Positions 1-10,745 of a DNA stretch of 64,000 bases are shown in pieces. Position 1 is the first letter of the stretch. Each line of letters starts with the position of its first letter. The position numbers were made by a program, and so were the translations under genes. The DNA comes from Abelmoschus esculentus (lineage: Eukaryota > Streptophyta > Magnoliopsida > Malvales > Malvaceae). The DNA is taken from the NCBI GenBank assembly GCA_035048815.1, contig JAUCBN010000036.1:5404001-5468000 (forward strand). Direction: 5' to 3'. Below the pieces are notes generated by a model. The model did not search any database. It was not told the origin of the DNA and saw nothing but the letters and a program-made list of their open reading frames with translations.

Positions 1-1
1 T

Positions 2-225
2 AAGTTAAATCCGAGTCGTGCCGAAGATTTAGTTTACATCCACTATAATCTTCGTCTTTTATCAAGGAGTTCTAGTCAATACGAGGATGAGAAAACCAAG
101 ATGTGGGATGTTGGTGGAGATGCTTTTGATTCATTAGAAGATGTTGGATATTTAGAGTTTGCCGAACTTTCGATGAGCCAAATTTAGAGAGCGAGTTAAT
201 TTTGGAAGATGTTAACAATGTGTAA
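2..225 (+). pseudogene. hAT transposase C-terminal remnant, frameshifted
   Basis: An open frame from the window edge encodes a tail with the pattern NPSRAEDLVYIHYNLRLL, typical of the C-terminal dimerisation region of plant hAT (Ac/DUF659-type) transposases. It is followed by an acidic stretch (WDVGGDAFDSLEDVG). The frame closes at TAG 185-187. The expected acidic ending (DEPNLESELILEDVNNV, then TAA 223-225) continues in another frame from 172, so about one base has been lost near 170. The 5' part lies outside the window. It is a dead fragment; the family is assigned from the motif by eye. Confidence 0.6.
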
Positions 226-600
226 TTAGTGTTGTTTAATATTACTCTAGACTTAATATTATGGTTTGTTTATGGATTGTATTATTCTAGACTTTATTGT
301 GGTTTGAATCTTGAGATTTGACAATCTAATATTGTGGTTTGTTTATGAATTTTATTATTCTAGACTTATTATTGTTGTTTTAATCTTGGGATTTGTTTAT
401 GGTTTATCTATGTAGAGTGGGTTGATCTCAAGAGATATTAACAATGTTTGATTTTTGTTGTTTGATATTGTTTTAGACTTGATTTATTATTTGAATTTTG
501 AGATTTGATACTCTAATGTTGTGATTTATTTATGTATTTTATTTTCTAATTTCTATGAAGTATAGATTTTTATTTATGATTTTTTACATATATTTATAAT
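226..600. repeat. Degenerate AT-rich tandem repeat after the hAT remnant
   Basis: The words 'ttattctagactt', 'gtggtttgtttatg' and 'cttgagatttg' recur several times with spacing of roughly 75-110 bases. This looks like decayed tandem duplication in the 3' untranslated part of the hAT element. There is no coding potential. Confidence 0.4.
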
Positions 601-689
601 TTTAATGTTATATATGTCGTACCCTTGCCGTCCCCGTACCCTGTAATTTTTAGAATTGTCGTTTTCCGTCCCCGTATCCGTCCCCTTAT

Positions 690-1690
690 CCGTATCGGTG
701 CAACATAGAGTAACACAACCCTTTGGCACAACGATCATGAGATTCTACGGCCGACAATTTACTTGGTTGGGGAAAAGTAGAAGGTTTAGGTGACGGATCC
801 AACGGAGGTGGTCGACCCGGTAATTGAGAGGGGTTGATCAGTGGATTGGATGGTGTGGGTAGAAGAGGAGACGATTTGGTCCCAAAGCCATGATGCAAAA
901 TACGCTTCATTTCGTTCAATCAAGCTTCATGAAATCGAGCTAAGGCCACAACCTCATGCATGGAAGTAACCCGAGCAGACAACACCTCATTCTTTATCTC
1001 CGAGCAGAGACCGAAAATAAAGCACTGAGTTAAAAACAACTTTTGTAGATTGGTTGTGCGGAGAACTAAGTCTTCAAAATGAGTCTAATATTCGGCCACG
1101 GTTGCGGTCTGCGTGAGATTGGTGAGTTGGCCCTTTATCGACTCAAGCTCGGTCATAGCAAACCGCCTAGGAATCGCATCAATCAAGTGATCCCAACTGG
1201 CTAATTAGCGTTGGCGCTGCATCCAACAAAACCATTTTTTGGCTGGGAATCCATCCTAAATGACGCCATTGTCACCCGATGATGATCTTTAGTACCATAA
1301 AAATCAAAAAAAAAATCTTAGGCAGAAGCAATCCATTTTTCAGGGTCTTGATCGATGAAAAGAGGCAGCTCCACCGAAACTGGTTTTGGGGAGAATGGAA
1401 ATCCATCATCCAACTCATCCTGAAAGTTTACCTTTGCCACGACGAAAGCGAGTTGCACTCGAGTCATCTTGAACAATCGTTGATGAAGACGACTGGACAA
1501 ACTTCGCTGAGAGTGTTGTTAACTGACGAAATACATCCTGAAGCGTTTGCTTGTTTTCAGAAGCAACAGCTTGGTGATCTATCAAAGCTTGCTCATGGCG
1601 ATTAGAAGCCTCTTGGAGAGTCTTGCTCATGGCGATTAGAAGCCTCTTGGAGAGTTTTGATGGCTTCAGCGTTATTGACCATCATTGCAC
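690..1690 (-). pseudogene. Degenerate Ty3/gypsy gag region
   Basis: Read on the minus strand, several broken frames join into a plant gypsy Gag-like protein. First comes a coiled, Gln/Ser-rich N-terminus (positions 1630-1415), with LQEASNRHEQALIDHQ. Then FPFSPKPVSVELPLF and DQDPEKWIASA (about 1318-1400), the usual start of the retrotransposon gag domain. Then FIFGLCSEIKNEVLSARV (about 960-1040), and a Pro/Ser-rich tail (686-919). Frameshifts and stops separate the blocks, and no protease or polymerase follows. LTR ends were not identified. It is a dead remnant. Confidence 0.6.
1588..1655. repeat. Exact 34-bp tandem duplication
   Basis: Two identical 34-bp units lie head to tail at 1588-1621 and 1622-1655. 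They sit inside the N-terminal gag remnant. Because 34 is not a multiple of three, the duplication shifts the gag frame. Confidence 0.85.
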
Positions 1691-1699
1691 AAGAAAATC

Positions 1700-2023
1700 A
1701 ATGAAAGCACTAATTTGTTACAGGATAATCACGTAACCAGAAGAAAGTTGAAGAAAGAAATATATTAAGATATAAAGGATATTTTTCTTAAGTTTTCTCA
1801 TATCTTCTACAATCCGTAATGACAATATTTATAAGTTACTATCCTTCGAACAAGACAAAATATGTTAGGGTTTTAAGCATTCTTTTCTCCCGCTTTCCTC
1901 GACGTTCTCCGGCTGGTGTAGCATTTTTTAGTTTTCCAGAATCTTCTAGTCCGTTAGAGCTGGGTGGACATTATCCTTGGCTTGATCATTGATAACAGAA
2001 TTCTATAAGCAATTATTTTTAAA
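1700..2023. other. Spacer upstream of the uridine kinase pseudogene
   Basis: No coding or structural signal is visible. It could hold the former promoter and 5' UTR of the kinase pseudogene that begins at 2024. Confidence 0.3.
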
Positions 2024-3245
2024 ATGACAGAGACAACCTCCATAGATTACGTTATGGAGAAGGCATCGGGCCCTCACTTCTCCGCCCTCCGTACTCCGAT
2101 CGCCAACTCTTTTTCAAACGCATACTCTGACGCCAACGGCCCTCGTCAACCTTTTGTCATCGGTATTCCTCGCTTACTTTTGAAGCAAACAAAGAAAAAA
2201 AAATGTTCTTTAGTACCTTCAAACATTTTTCTGAATAGTAGCTGAATTTCTCGCTTTTTCTCGTTTATTTTGAGAAAACCAGTAGATCTGCTGTTTTTGT
2301 TTGCCTGTCTTTAACTTTTCTTTCATTTCTTAAAATAAAAAAAAAAAAAGATGCTTTTTAATAAAAATCAGCAAAATTTGATTTTTCTGGTAAATAACCA
2401 GGGGTTTCGGGGAGGCACGGCTTCTGGTAAAACGACAGTATGTGACATGATCATCCAACAGCTTCATGATCACCGCGTTGTTCTTGTAAATCAGGTTCAG
2501 ATTCCAGTTAATTTATTGCTGTGATTCCCTGAAATTTATCCAACTTTTAGCTCACATTTCTTTTGTATGAATGCAGGATTCCTTTTATAGCGGTTTAAAT
2601 TCAGAGGAGTTGAAACGTGTTCATGAGTATAATTTTGATCATCCTGGTATTTAAATTTGATGTTCACTGGTTTTGTTGTCTCTTGTTATTATTCTATGGC
2701 ATTTGTTGATTGTGCAGCGTTTTCTTTGTTTGGAAATTGTAATAGATGCATTTGATACTGAACAGCTTCTGGATTGTGTTCAGAAGCTTAAAAGTGGGCA
2801 ATCTGTTCAAGTCCCGATTTATGATTTTAAGCTTCATCATCGATCTTCTGATAGTTTCCGACAGGTACTTCGTTAATTGTTGAACTTTGTTTAATAATTC
2901 TGGCCTCTGGGAGACGCTCAGCATATTCAGTTAAAAACTAATGATCAGTGTTTTGGGCACTAGTATTATACTTTTTCTTTCTCCTTTCAGTTATTCAGCT
3001 CTTCACCTTTCTGCTGAATATCTATCAAAATTCATTGATGATAATTCATTAGCTGTCATTTTGAAATTTATTAGGATCCGTCCCTGTTTAATACATTGTC
3101 AGGTGAATGCTTCTGATGTCATAATTTTGGAAGGAATTCTTGTTTTCCATGACCAGCACGTCAGGAACCTAATGAATATGAAGATCTTTGTCGATGCAGG
3201 TTTTACTTTTATCTAATTTCTTACCATCATAACGTCTCCAGTGAT

Positions 3246-4081
3246 ATTATTTTTTGGAATAGAGCATGTATGATGCGATGTTTGTGGTTGTTCCTCGTTC
3301 AGGCTGGTTCTTTATGGGTTGCATGGGTATATAAGTATCTGTTGAGAGGCCAATCTATTTGGCAAGTTTGCTTGAAATCAAGACAAAGCTGGGCTTGGAG
3401 GAAAATATTAAAGTTGAGAATTGATTTCATGACAGTGAGAAATTTTTCAGGGAAGGTTATCACTTGGGTGGTTTGGGAGAAAATAAGGCACAAACAGGTT
3501 ATTGTCTCTTGGCATAGACTTCTTTGGAGTGGATTAGTTATCCCTAGATATTCTTTCATATCATGGCTTATGATGCTAGATAGGTTGCCTACAAAATATC
3601 GCATGAGACGATGGGGTTGTCTTGTAGACACTATGTGTTTGTTATGTGGGACAGGTATAGAAAACAGGGACCATTTGTTCGGTAGTTGCAAGTTTTCTTC
3701 TCACCTTTGGAAGTTAATATTGTTAGAGTGGGGTATGATTAGCTCTCATGGTTGTTGGGGAGACATGTTCAACTGGGTCATACAAATTAATAAGGGAAAA
3801 TCCTTGAAAGCAATCACCATTCGGTTTGTTTGGACAGGTTTCAACTATTATGTATGGTAAGAGCGGAATCGAAGGTTGCATGAGAAAAATCCAAGAGTAG
3901 AAGAAGTTCTTTTTACTATTATTAAAAATGACGTGAGAGCGAAAATTCTTAAAAATAAGAATACAACTATATAGCGGGTTTTATTCTGTATAGGGTTTTT
4001 GGGAATAGAGAGTGATAATTTGTATGATTTCTTTTTGTGTTCTTGGATGAAATGAAATTTCACTTATAAAAAAAAAAAAAA
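3246..4081 (+). mobile_element. 5'-truncated LINE with zf-RVT domain and poly(A) tail
   Basis: The insertion lies in an intron of the uridine kinase pseudogene, in the same orientation. It encodes the C-terminal zinc-binding (zf-RVT) region of a plant LINE reverse transcriptase: RLPTKYRMRRWG, then C-x2-C (CLLCGTG), then RDHLFGSCKFSSHLW. A stop at about 3858 and another at about 3973 interrupt it. It ends in an A-run at about 4067-4081. The 12-bp word gtctccagtgat flanks it exactly (3234-3245 and 4082-4093), the expected target-site duplication of target-primed reverse transcription. 5' truncation is typical of LINE insertions. Confidence 0.9.
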
Positions 4082-4640
4082 GTCTCCAGTGATTGATTTA
4101 GACGTTACATTTACATTCCTTTACTTAAAATCTATTATCACGCATAGCTGTCAAAGTTAAACAATTCACAACTATTACCAACCGCTAAAAACAAAAATCA
4201 TGACTGAGTTTCACTCAAATGAAGTATAAGATTGATTGATAGAAACAAAAATATAACTAAATGTATATCTAGAAAAGGTTACTGATATGAAAACCCATGT
4301 ATAGAACATATTCAAAGTCATTGTGAATTAATTACTCACTATGGACTGTTTTATGTTTTAAATATCTTGTGGACTTCCAGTCGGCAAAAGAGGAATTCTT
4401 AGCTACAGTTGTTTTCTGAAAGCCAGCCGAATCACTTTTAGAAATTTTAGTTTTGCGTTCTTTGATCCCAGGGGATTTGTCACCGACAAATCACGCTAGT
4501 TGAATGAGTTTGCATGCATTTCTGTGTGGCTTGAGTTTGTATTTCCTATAGTGTATCTGTTTTTCTTTTCTTTTTTTACTTGGAGCATGTTTTCTTCTTT
4601 CTTGCTCTCAGGGGTTGTAATTGTTGCCAATGTGTTGTAG
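4082..4640. other. Rest of the LINE-bearing intron
   Basis: Intron sequence between the LINE's 3' target duplication and the acceptor at 4640. AT-rich, with nothing else recognised. Confidence 0.4.
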
Positions 4641-5060
4641 ATGCTGATGTGAGGCTTGCTCGTAGAATAAGACGAGATACAGTTGAAAGGGGTAGGGACG
4701 TAAATTCTGTTCTTGAACAAGCAAGCCTATCTGTACACAATTTCCTTTCTAATTTAATACTTTGAGAAAATATTCCTGAAAGAGAATAGATCCATGGTGT
4801 TAGATATTTATACCTACATATGCAACATACTTTTGCTTATTTTTTTCAAGCATTTTGATAATTACATTGCAACGCTGTGTTATTTCTGCAGTATGCGAAG
4901 TTTGTCAAGCCTGCATTTGATGATTTTGTTCTGCCATCAAAGAAGTATGCTGATGTCATTATCCCTCGAGTAGGTGACAATCATGTTGCCATTGATTTAA
5001 TTGTGCAACATATCCGCACTAAGCTAGGTCAGCATGATCTCTGCAAAATATATACATGCA

Positions 5061-5568
5061 AAATTAGGCACCCGGCTTGGATCATTGTACTTCATCAAGC
5101 ATCTTGAAATAAGTCACAACGATCCCAAGATCTTTTATTTTGGTTTCATGCTACCGAAATTGCTCGATTTTCGAGTTCGGATAGAAGGCTAGTCAGACAA
5201 AAGTGAATAAGAGTGTTTAAAAACTGTAAAACCTTATGCATACCAATTGTATGTCAGTTGATATAAAGACAATTCCTGCTAATTCTTGTTCTTTGAAGCT
5301 GTTACATTTGAAGGGGCATTAGCATTATATATTTTTATAATTGATTTCAAATTAAAATATTGAATGGCAAAAGCAAAACCTATAAAAATATATTTCTGGA
5401 TCTTTAATCAAATGGAACTTTATTTATTATTTGACTGGAATTTAATACAAAAAGAATAGATGGTGGTTGATCTTCTGCTATAAAATGTAAAGTGCAAAAT
5501 TGAGAAGAAAAATATGGTTCAAACTTAAATCAAATTAACCTATTTTTACTTTCATAATGAGACATTAA
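5061..5568. other. Spacer between two convergent genes
   Basis: No conserved kinase or UPRT coding sequence is visible here. It includes the likely 3' UTR of the minus-strand CLC gene ending at 5569. Confidence 0.3.
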
Positions 5569-8500
5569 TTAATTATGTTTTCCTTGCTCTTTGTGACTTG
5601 CCAGATGAGGAAAGGCAGTTAAAATGTTGTATGCCCTTAAGTCCTGCCTTGTCAGGATCCCAACTACAGCAGGCACCTGCAAATGAACCATGGCATTGTC
5701 TTAGAAAATCGGAACAAAAATGGCTGAATAAGCAGAGATTCTATTTAGGACATTTGGGAAACGTAAACTCACCCCGGCGCCTTGATATTTCGGCACGATG
5801 AGCATATGCCGGAGTCCAACTTCTCGGAACAGAACCATGGCTTTGGCTACTGACATGCTTTCCACAACTGTGTAAGGTGTTGTATTGGTGAGGGGATGTA
5901 AATCGACATACATCTCCATTTCTTGACGGGTCACGGCCACCTGCTCGATTTTCAGTTCCCTTTCGGATAATTCGACCCAGTTGAATTTCTCCCTCACTTC
6001 CCAGTCCACGGTTCTTCGTTTCTCGGTTTGGAACCATTTCTTCTTCAGGGCTTGTACCAGGTGAGCTCTAAGGATCAGTCCATGCAATTCTGTTGCACCA
6101 GTGGCCACAGTGCCTGGCACCAGTACATCCTCATCCAAGACAGGGAATGCGTTATGCTCAGTGTTTTTCAATACATCGACAATACGGGACACCTTTTCGA
6201 TCCCACAGAGTGTGACCACTGGTGGCTTGGCATCAGCAAGTTCACCGACGGTGAGATTTCTCATCCAGGGTTCAGGATTTGCATCCAGGAAAGGAAGGCC
6301 TTTAAGTTCAAGTATAATGTCGTAGATGCTCGGGTTGAAACTGTCGCCGACGGTCTTCGCAATGAGAAGGACTATCATTGTTATTGGTAGCAAAAGAAGG
6401 TTGTTTGTGAGCTCTAGGAAGATCACACAAAGCGAAACCGTCATTCTCATCGAGCCAGACATAAGAGAGGCTGCACCGAGAACAGCATAAAGCCCTTGAT
6501 CTAAGTTTGTATATGATCCCATGAGCATACCGAGAAGTCGGCCATAACCCGATCCCATGAGGATGATAGGGAGGAAGAGACCAGAGGGAACTGCAATGCC
6601 AAAAGTAATGAGTCCCAAGATGCAGTAGAGTGCAAAAAAGATTAATATTGAGGTAGGGTGGAATTCTGAAGAAGTGTTGCTAGAGAAAATGTTTCGAACA
6701 GCGTCGTCATTCGTAGTGAGGAGGAGGGTAGCTAGATCATTGTATTGTCCAGCTGGACAGTTGAACTGCTTGAAGTTCCCGGCCCGATCATTCGTCGGAC
6801 AAGCCTCCGAAAAAGAGGGGTCACAAGGTCTGCATTGGGCTAGAAATGGGAGGCAGTATTGGCAAACCGAGGTAAAGAGGGAGACGCCGAGAGCTAGAAG
6901 TAGTTTATGTAGTTTCCCTTTCCTGCAACGAAACATAACAAAAATATGTCACCACTTACCAAGAAATAAGATCAGATTATCGGTTTCGGATTTGCTTATG
7001 AACTTACTGGTTAATGAGATTGTAGAGCCTAAGAACCTTATGGAGAACATGATTATATAAGCTTCCCAAAAGTCCTCCAATAATTCCAATGATTATCACA
7101 GGGATTAAATCCATGGCATGGTAACTCACTTTAACATCACTAACATCAAATATGATCAACCCTCCCGTTCCAAAAAGGCCACATTTCCCGGAATTGCAGA
7201 TTTCGATGAACGCCCTAAGCACCACCACCACAACCGCTGTACTAAAGAAAGTTCTCCAGAGAAGGGCACTCCTCCACCATGTTGCAACCTCTTCAAGAGC
7301 GAACAGAACACCTCCCACCGGAGCACGGAAAGCTGCACAAACACCCGACGAAGAACCACAGGTGATAATATCCCTGCGGTCACGATCATTGTTGAAGTAA
7401 CGAAGCCAACGCCACTTAAGACGGTAGTTGTCTGGACCGCCTTGTGCTAGTAAAGAAGCGATGCAACTTGAGATGTGCACTAAAGGCCCTTCTTTCCCCA
7501 GATCTAGACCAGCAGAAACTGCTCCAATGCTGCCAAAAATCTACAATTATTGAAAATTCATCAGCATTGCAGTTTATAATAAACAAAATAAAGTGAAAAT
7601 TGTCTCATGCTTTATGTAACAGCTTGTTTGTCAATGTTCTTGTCTTCATTGTCAACCGGATCCAGCTCCAGATATGTCCTAATATTAACAAATGCTATTA
7701 CTAAACTCTTGGGACAACTCAACACAAGAATAAAAAAACTGCAATTGAAAAGAACACTAAAAAACGTCTTCACATATCAGACTGATCATCGACCAAATTC
7801 CGAATCCAATCGATCTCTATTCTCTACAACCGGTCCTTTAATTCTATTGAATTTTAAAGCTGAAAGGCAGATATGAAGTCAAAGCTTCATTTTTATTATT
7901 GAAACGTAAGCTGAAAACTCGAAATCTACCCCCTGAAATATGTACCCTGGTGCCAACCATAACAAAATTTCTTGCCTGATATGAATCCTTTGATCATGCA
8001 TGTAAATAGAAAGCTAACCAACCTTGACAAGCAATGTGTTAGCACCAAACATGTTCGGCGTGTCGACTCCATTGAGATAAGCCTTGATTTCTGGAATTCC
8101 AGGACCGGCTGCAGTGGGGGCGAAACACACACACAAAACTGCAGCAGTGAAGGTCAATAAAAAATTGACAGCAGTGAAAAAAGCCAGCCCGGTTAAGTAC
8201 CTGCATCAATTCACAGATAGTTTCAACATAAGGCTAAAGCTTCATTGTTTTAAACTGTATAGTATTAAGATTTAAGAGCTTTTACCTTTCCTCCTGTATG
8301 AAAGCGACAATGGCAAGAAGCTTGTATCCAGCAATGTTCTCAATAGCAAGATTGATGAGAGTGGCAATTAATCCTGTTAGCAGTCCAACAAGGAAAGCCA
8401 GTAACCATTTGAGGAATATGTATTGAAGAACTTGTACTCTGGATCTGCTTCTCCAGTCATGCTTGAAAAGATCATTCTCATTTATCCTGCAACAACCAAA

Positions 8501-8760
8501 CAACAGATGAATCAAAGTTCAAACTTGAGCATGGAAAATAAAAGAAAAGAAAGAGATTAGTACTCATAATCCAAGCTTTCTATATGGGAAACAGTGGCTC
8601 CAACCAAGGCTAATGGATTGGTAGAAAGGGTTCTGTTTCTCTTCAGAAGTGGCTGATTCAGAGAATTGCTTTCAGGGTCTCTTTCTTCTTCATCAGCTTC
8701 CATGGCGGTGGTGGTGGTGGTGAGCTTGGGATTTTCTGGTTTTGCCAAATCATCCTCCAT
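5569..8760 (-). CDS. CLC-B: CLC-a/b type vacuolar nitrate/proton exchanger
   Basis: Six minus-strand exons join in frame: 8564-8760, 8286-8486, 8023-8200, 7008-7540, 5773-6922 and 5569-5676, giving 788 residues (Arabidopsis CLC-a and CLC-b are about 775-780). All introns are GT-AG. Visible motifs are GPGIPE (about 165-170), where Pro166 replaces the Ser of chloride-selective CLCs; GKEGPLVH with the gating Glu209; and FALEEV with the proton Glu276. The first two of these mark 2NO3-/H+ exchangers of the tonoplast, which load nitrate into the vacuole. The hydrophobic core is followed by a C-terminal CBS region that includes TGATELHGLILRAH. The start is the Met of MEDDLAKPE; upstream codons in frame look like 5' UTR. 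The words ATGATELHG and DPESN resemble CLC-b more than CLC-a, so the b assignment is tentative. Confidence 0.94.
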
Positions 8761-9071
8761 TGTAACCAAACAGAAAAGTTTGTATTTTTTATATACCAAA
8801 AGAGAAATACTGCAGATTCTGTTTCTTTTTTCTTTTCTTTTCCTTTTGAGATTTCTCAAGGGATGATGTGTGTGTTTACATAAAGCTGGGAACTCTGGAG
8901 TTTTTTACTTCATCATGCACCTTAAGGCTTAAACATCTCTCTTACCCGATCTATTACGTAACAAAGTCTGGTAAACAAAAGTCCAGTTTGTTATTTCTTT
9001 TACGGGATCGGAATTATTTTTTTAAATAATTATTAAACTATTTTAAGATAATTTTTTTGATATTATTGAGC
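8761..9071. other. Upstream region of the CLC gene
   Basis: It contains pyrimidine/purine tracts and an A-rich 5' leader on the minus strand just upstream of the CLC start. Presumably the promoter; no specific element was assigned. Confidence 0.35.
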
Positions 9072-9335
9072 GAAAAATCATATTATAGGTCATTGTCATC
9101 ACGTTATCTATAGATCAACCAATTAAATATTTTATTTTATTAATATTTTTATTTTATTTTTTATCAAATAAATCTTCACTCGATAAAAAATGTTTTTAAT
9201 TTTATTTTAGAGTAAATATTTGTGAAAATTCACTTAGTAAAAGGATGAGGTAAAAAAATTTAATAAAATAAATTTATTTGATTGATTGGTTTCATGATTG
9301 ATATGACGAAAATGACCTATGATATAATTTCTTTT
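9072..9335. repeat. Fold-back MITE (family A, copy 1)
   Basis: Imperfect inverted repeats: the left arm has 'attataggtcattgtc' and 'gatcaaccaattaaat'; the right arm, reverse-complemented, reads 'tcataggtcattttcg' and 'aaaccaatcaatcaaat'. The middle carries 'aaatcttcactcgataaaa' and its inverted partner. There is no coding capacity. A related copy is at 14503-14775. Confidence 0.6.
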
Positions 9336-10327
9336 AATGGATAATTCGTCGCGGAAGCTATTCGAAATTTTCATTAGCTAAGGTATCACAATTTTACACG
9401 TAATTAAATTTTTATAAAATAAAATAATATTTTTAATCATTTAGTCGATTAATAAATCTCAAAACAATTCAAATTTTGTAGTAGTTTGAGTGAGATTATA
9501 ATTGGGAATGCATTTGCTAATTCCATAATAAAAGATGTTTAAGAAATAATTTTAAAATTTGTGGTCATTTTTTATATAGATTAATTAGTGTTGATAAATT
9601 TTCTTATGAATAGTATTTTAATACATAGATTATATTAATTTTAATTTATATAAACATGTTTATTTTAAGAATTAGGGATTTATTTAAGGTTTATGTCTAA
9701 AATTTTAACTTTAGAATTTAAAGAATATATTTTTTATGATTTAGGCATTAAAATTTTAAATTTTAAGATATTGACTTAAAACATATAGATTATGATTCAT
9801 GTATTTTTTATGATAAATCTCAATTTTAATTTTTATTATTCTTTTGGTTTCCAGGTTTTATCCTAATTAATCTGAACCGGCCCGCGTCGCACACCTAACT
9901 TTGGTGGGTGAGTCTTTTAGTAGAGATTTTTTACGTACGCAACGTCTCGTATCTGAGACTTAAGCGGAATTAAATTACTTTACACTTAGAACGACTTCTG
10001 TTAATAATCTCAATTTTAAATTTAATCCTGTTTAAAGGACAAAATGAGAACTTCAAGAAATGAGATACTTTTAGTAGTTCTAAAACTTATAAATTAAGAG
10101 AATATAAAAAATATAAATAATTTGATCAACCAACTAAATAATATGTCTAAATAAAAAAAACTAAATAATTCGTATATCAAATATATTTTTTAACTCTTAA
10201 CTCTTAAAATAAATATAAAAAAATCATAAAATAAGCAGACTTGGAATGCATTTTAGCACAATAATTCATTTCTCTTTATGTGGAGTAAGTACGAAAGGTG
10301 AAAAAAATGAATTGTTATTAGTGTCGG
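9336..10327. other. AT-rich spacer
   Basis: No ORF, RNA gene or clear repeat structure was seen. A slightly GC-richer patch at 9870-9990 ('ccggcccgcgtcgcacacc') has no recognised identity. Confidence 0.3.
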
Positions 10328-10745
10328 GATAAACTATAATAGAGATCATTCAATTATAAGTAAAATTATATTTAAGTTATTAAATTATTAAAAATTATAT
10401 TTAGATTATTTAATTATTAAATTTATATTTAGATCATTCAATTATTTAAAGTTACACTTGGGTCACTTAATTATTGATAAAGTTATGTTTGGGTCACCCT
10501 TCATATTTAAAAAATATATATCAATCTGTATATTAGATTAATTAATGATTTCAAATAAAATACTCTAATATTAACAAGAGTGTACAAATGATTTAGAAAA
10601 AAATAACTTAATTGATAAACTTTTTAAAATATTAAGGATAAATATAACTTTGCTTATAATTAAATGATCTGAACGTAATATTTAATAATTGAATAACTTA
10701 AATATAATTTTACCTATAATTAAATTACTTGTATTATAATTTACT
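10328..10745. repeat. Fold-back repeat element, about 420 bp
   Basis: The left arm ('aattataagtaaaattatat' then 'ttaagttattaaattatta') is mirrored on the right by the reverse complement ('aattataggtaaaattatat' then 'ttaagttattcaattatta'). Units of 'ttagatcattcaattatt' repeat inside each arm. This is MITE-like and non-coding. Confidence 0.6.

Larger units (their letters stand above)
2024..5060 (+). pseudogene. Uridine kinase-like (UCK/UPRT type) pseudogene
   Basis: Plant UKL proteins join a uridine kinase domain to a C-terminal uracil phosphoribosyltransferase-like domain and act in pyrimidine salvage. Recognisable exons are 2024-2162 (MTETTSIDYVMEKASGPHFS), 2402-2494 (P-loop and QLHDHRVVLVNQ), 2577-2646 (DSFYSGLNSEELKRV), 2746-2864 (PIYDFKLHHRSSDSFRQ), 3103-3199 (NASDVIILEGILVFHDQHV), 4641-4720 (DVRLARRIRRDTVERGRD) and 4892 to about 5052 (YAKFVKPAFDDFVLPSKKY). 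With a phase-1 join of exons 1 and 2, the P-loop carries one extra G in the run 2409-2412, shifting the frame. The donor after 4720 is GC, and the usual PRGGDNH reads PRVGDNH. The whole UPRT half is missing after LGQHDLCKIY. The intron between exons 5 and 6 carries a LINE. Probably a non-functional copy; an unseen splice variant could rescue part of the kinase domain. Confidence 0.85.

Noticed and set aside
5701..8559. Several long plus-strand frames across the CLC gene
   Set aside because: They are antisense shadows of minus-strand CLC exons.
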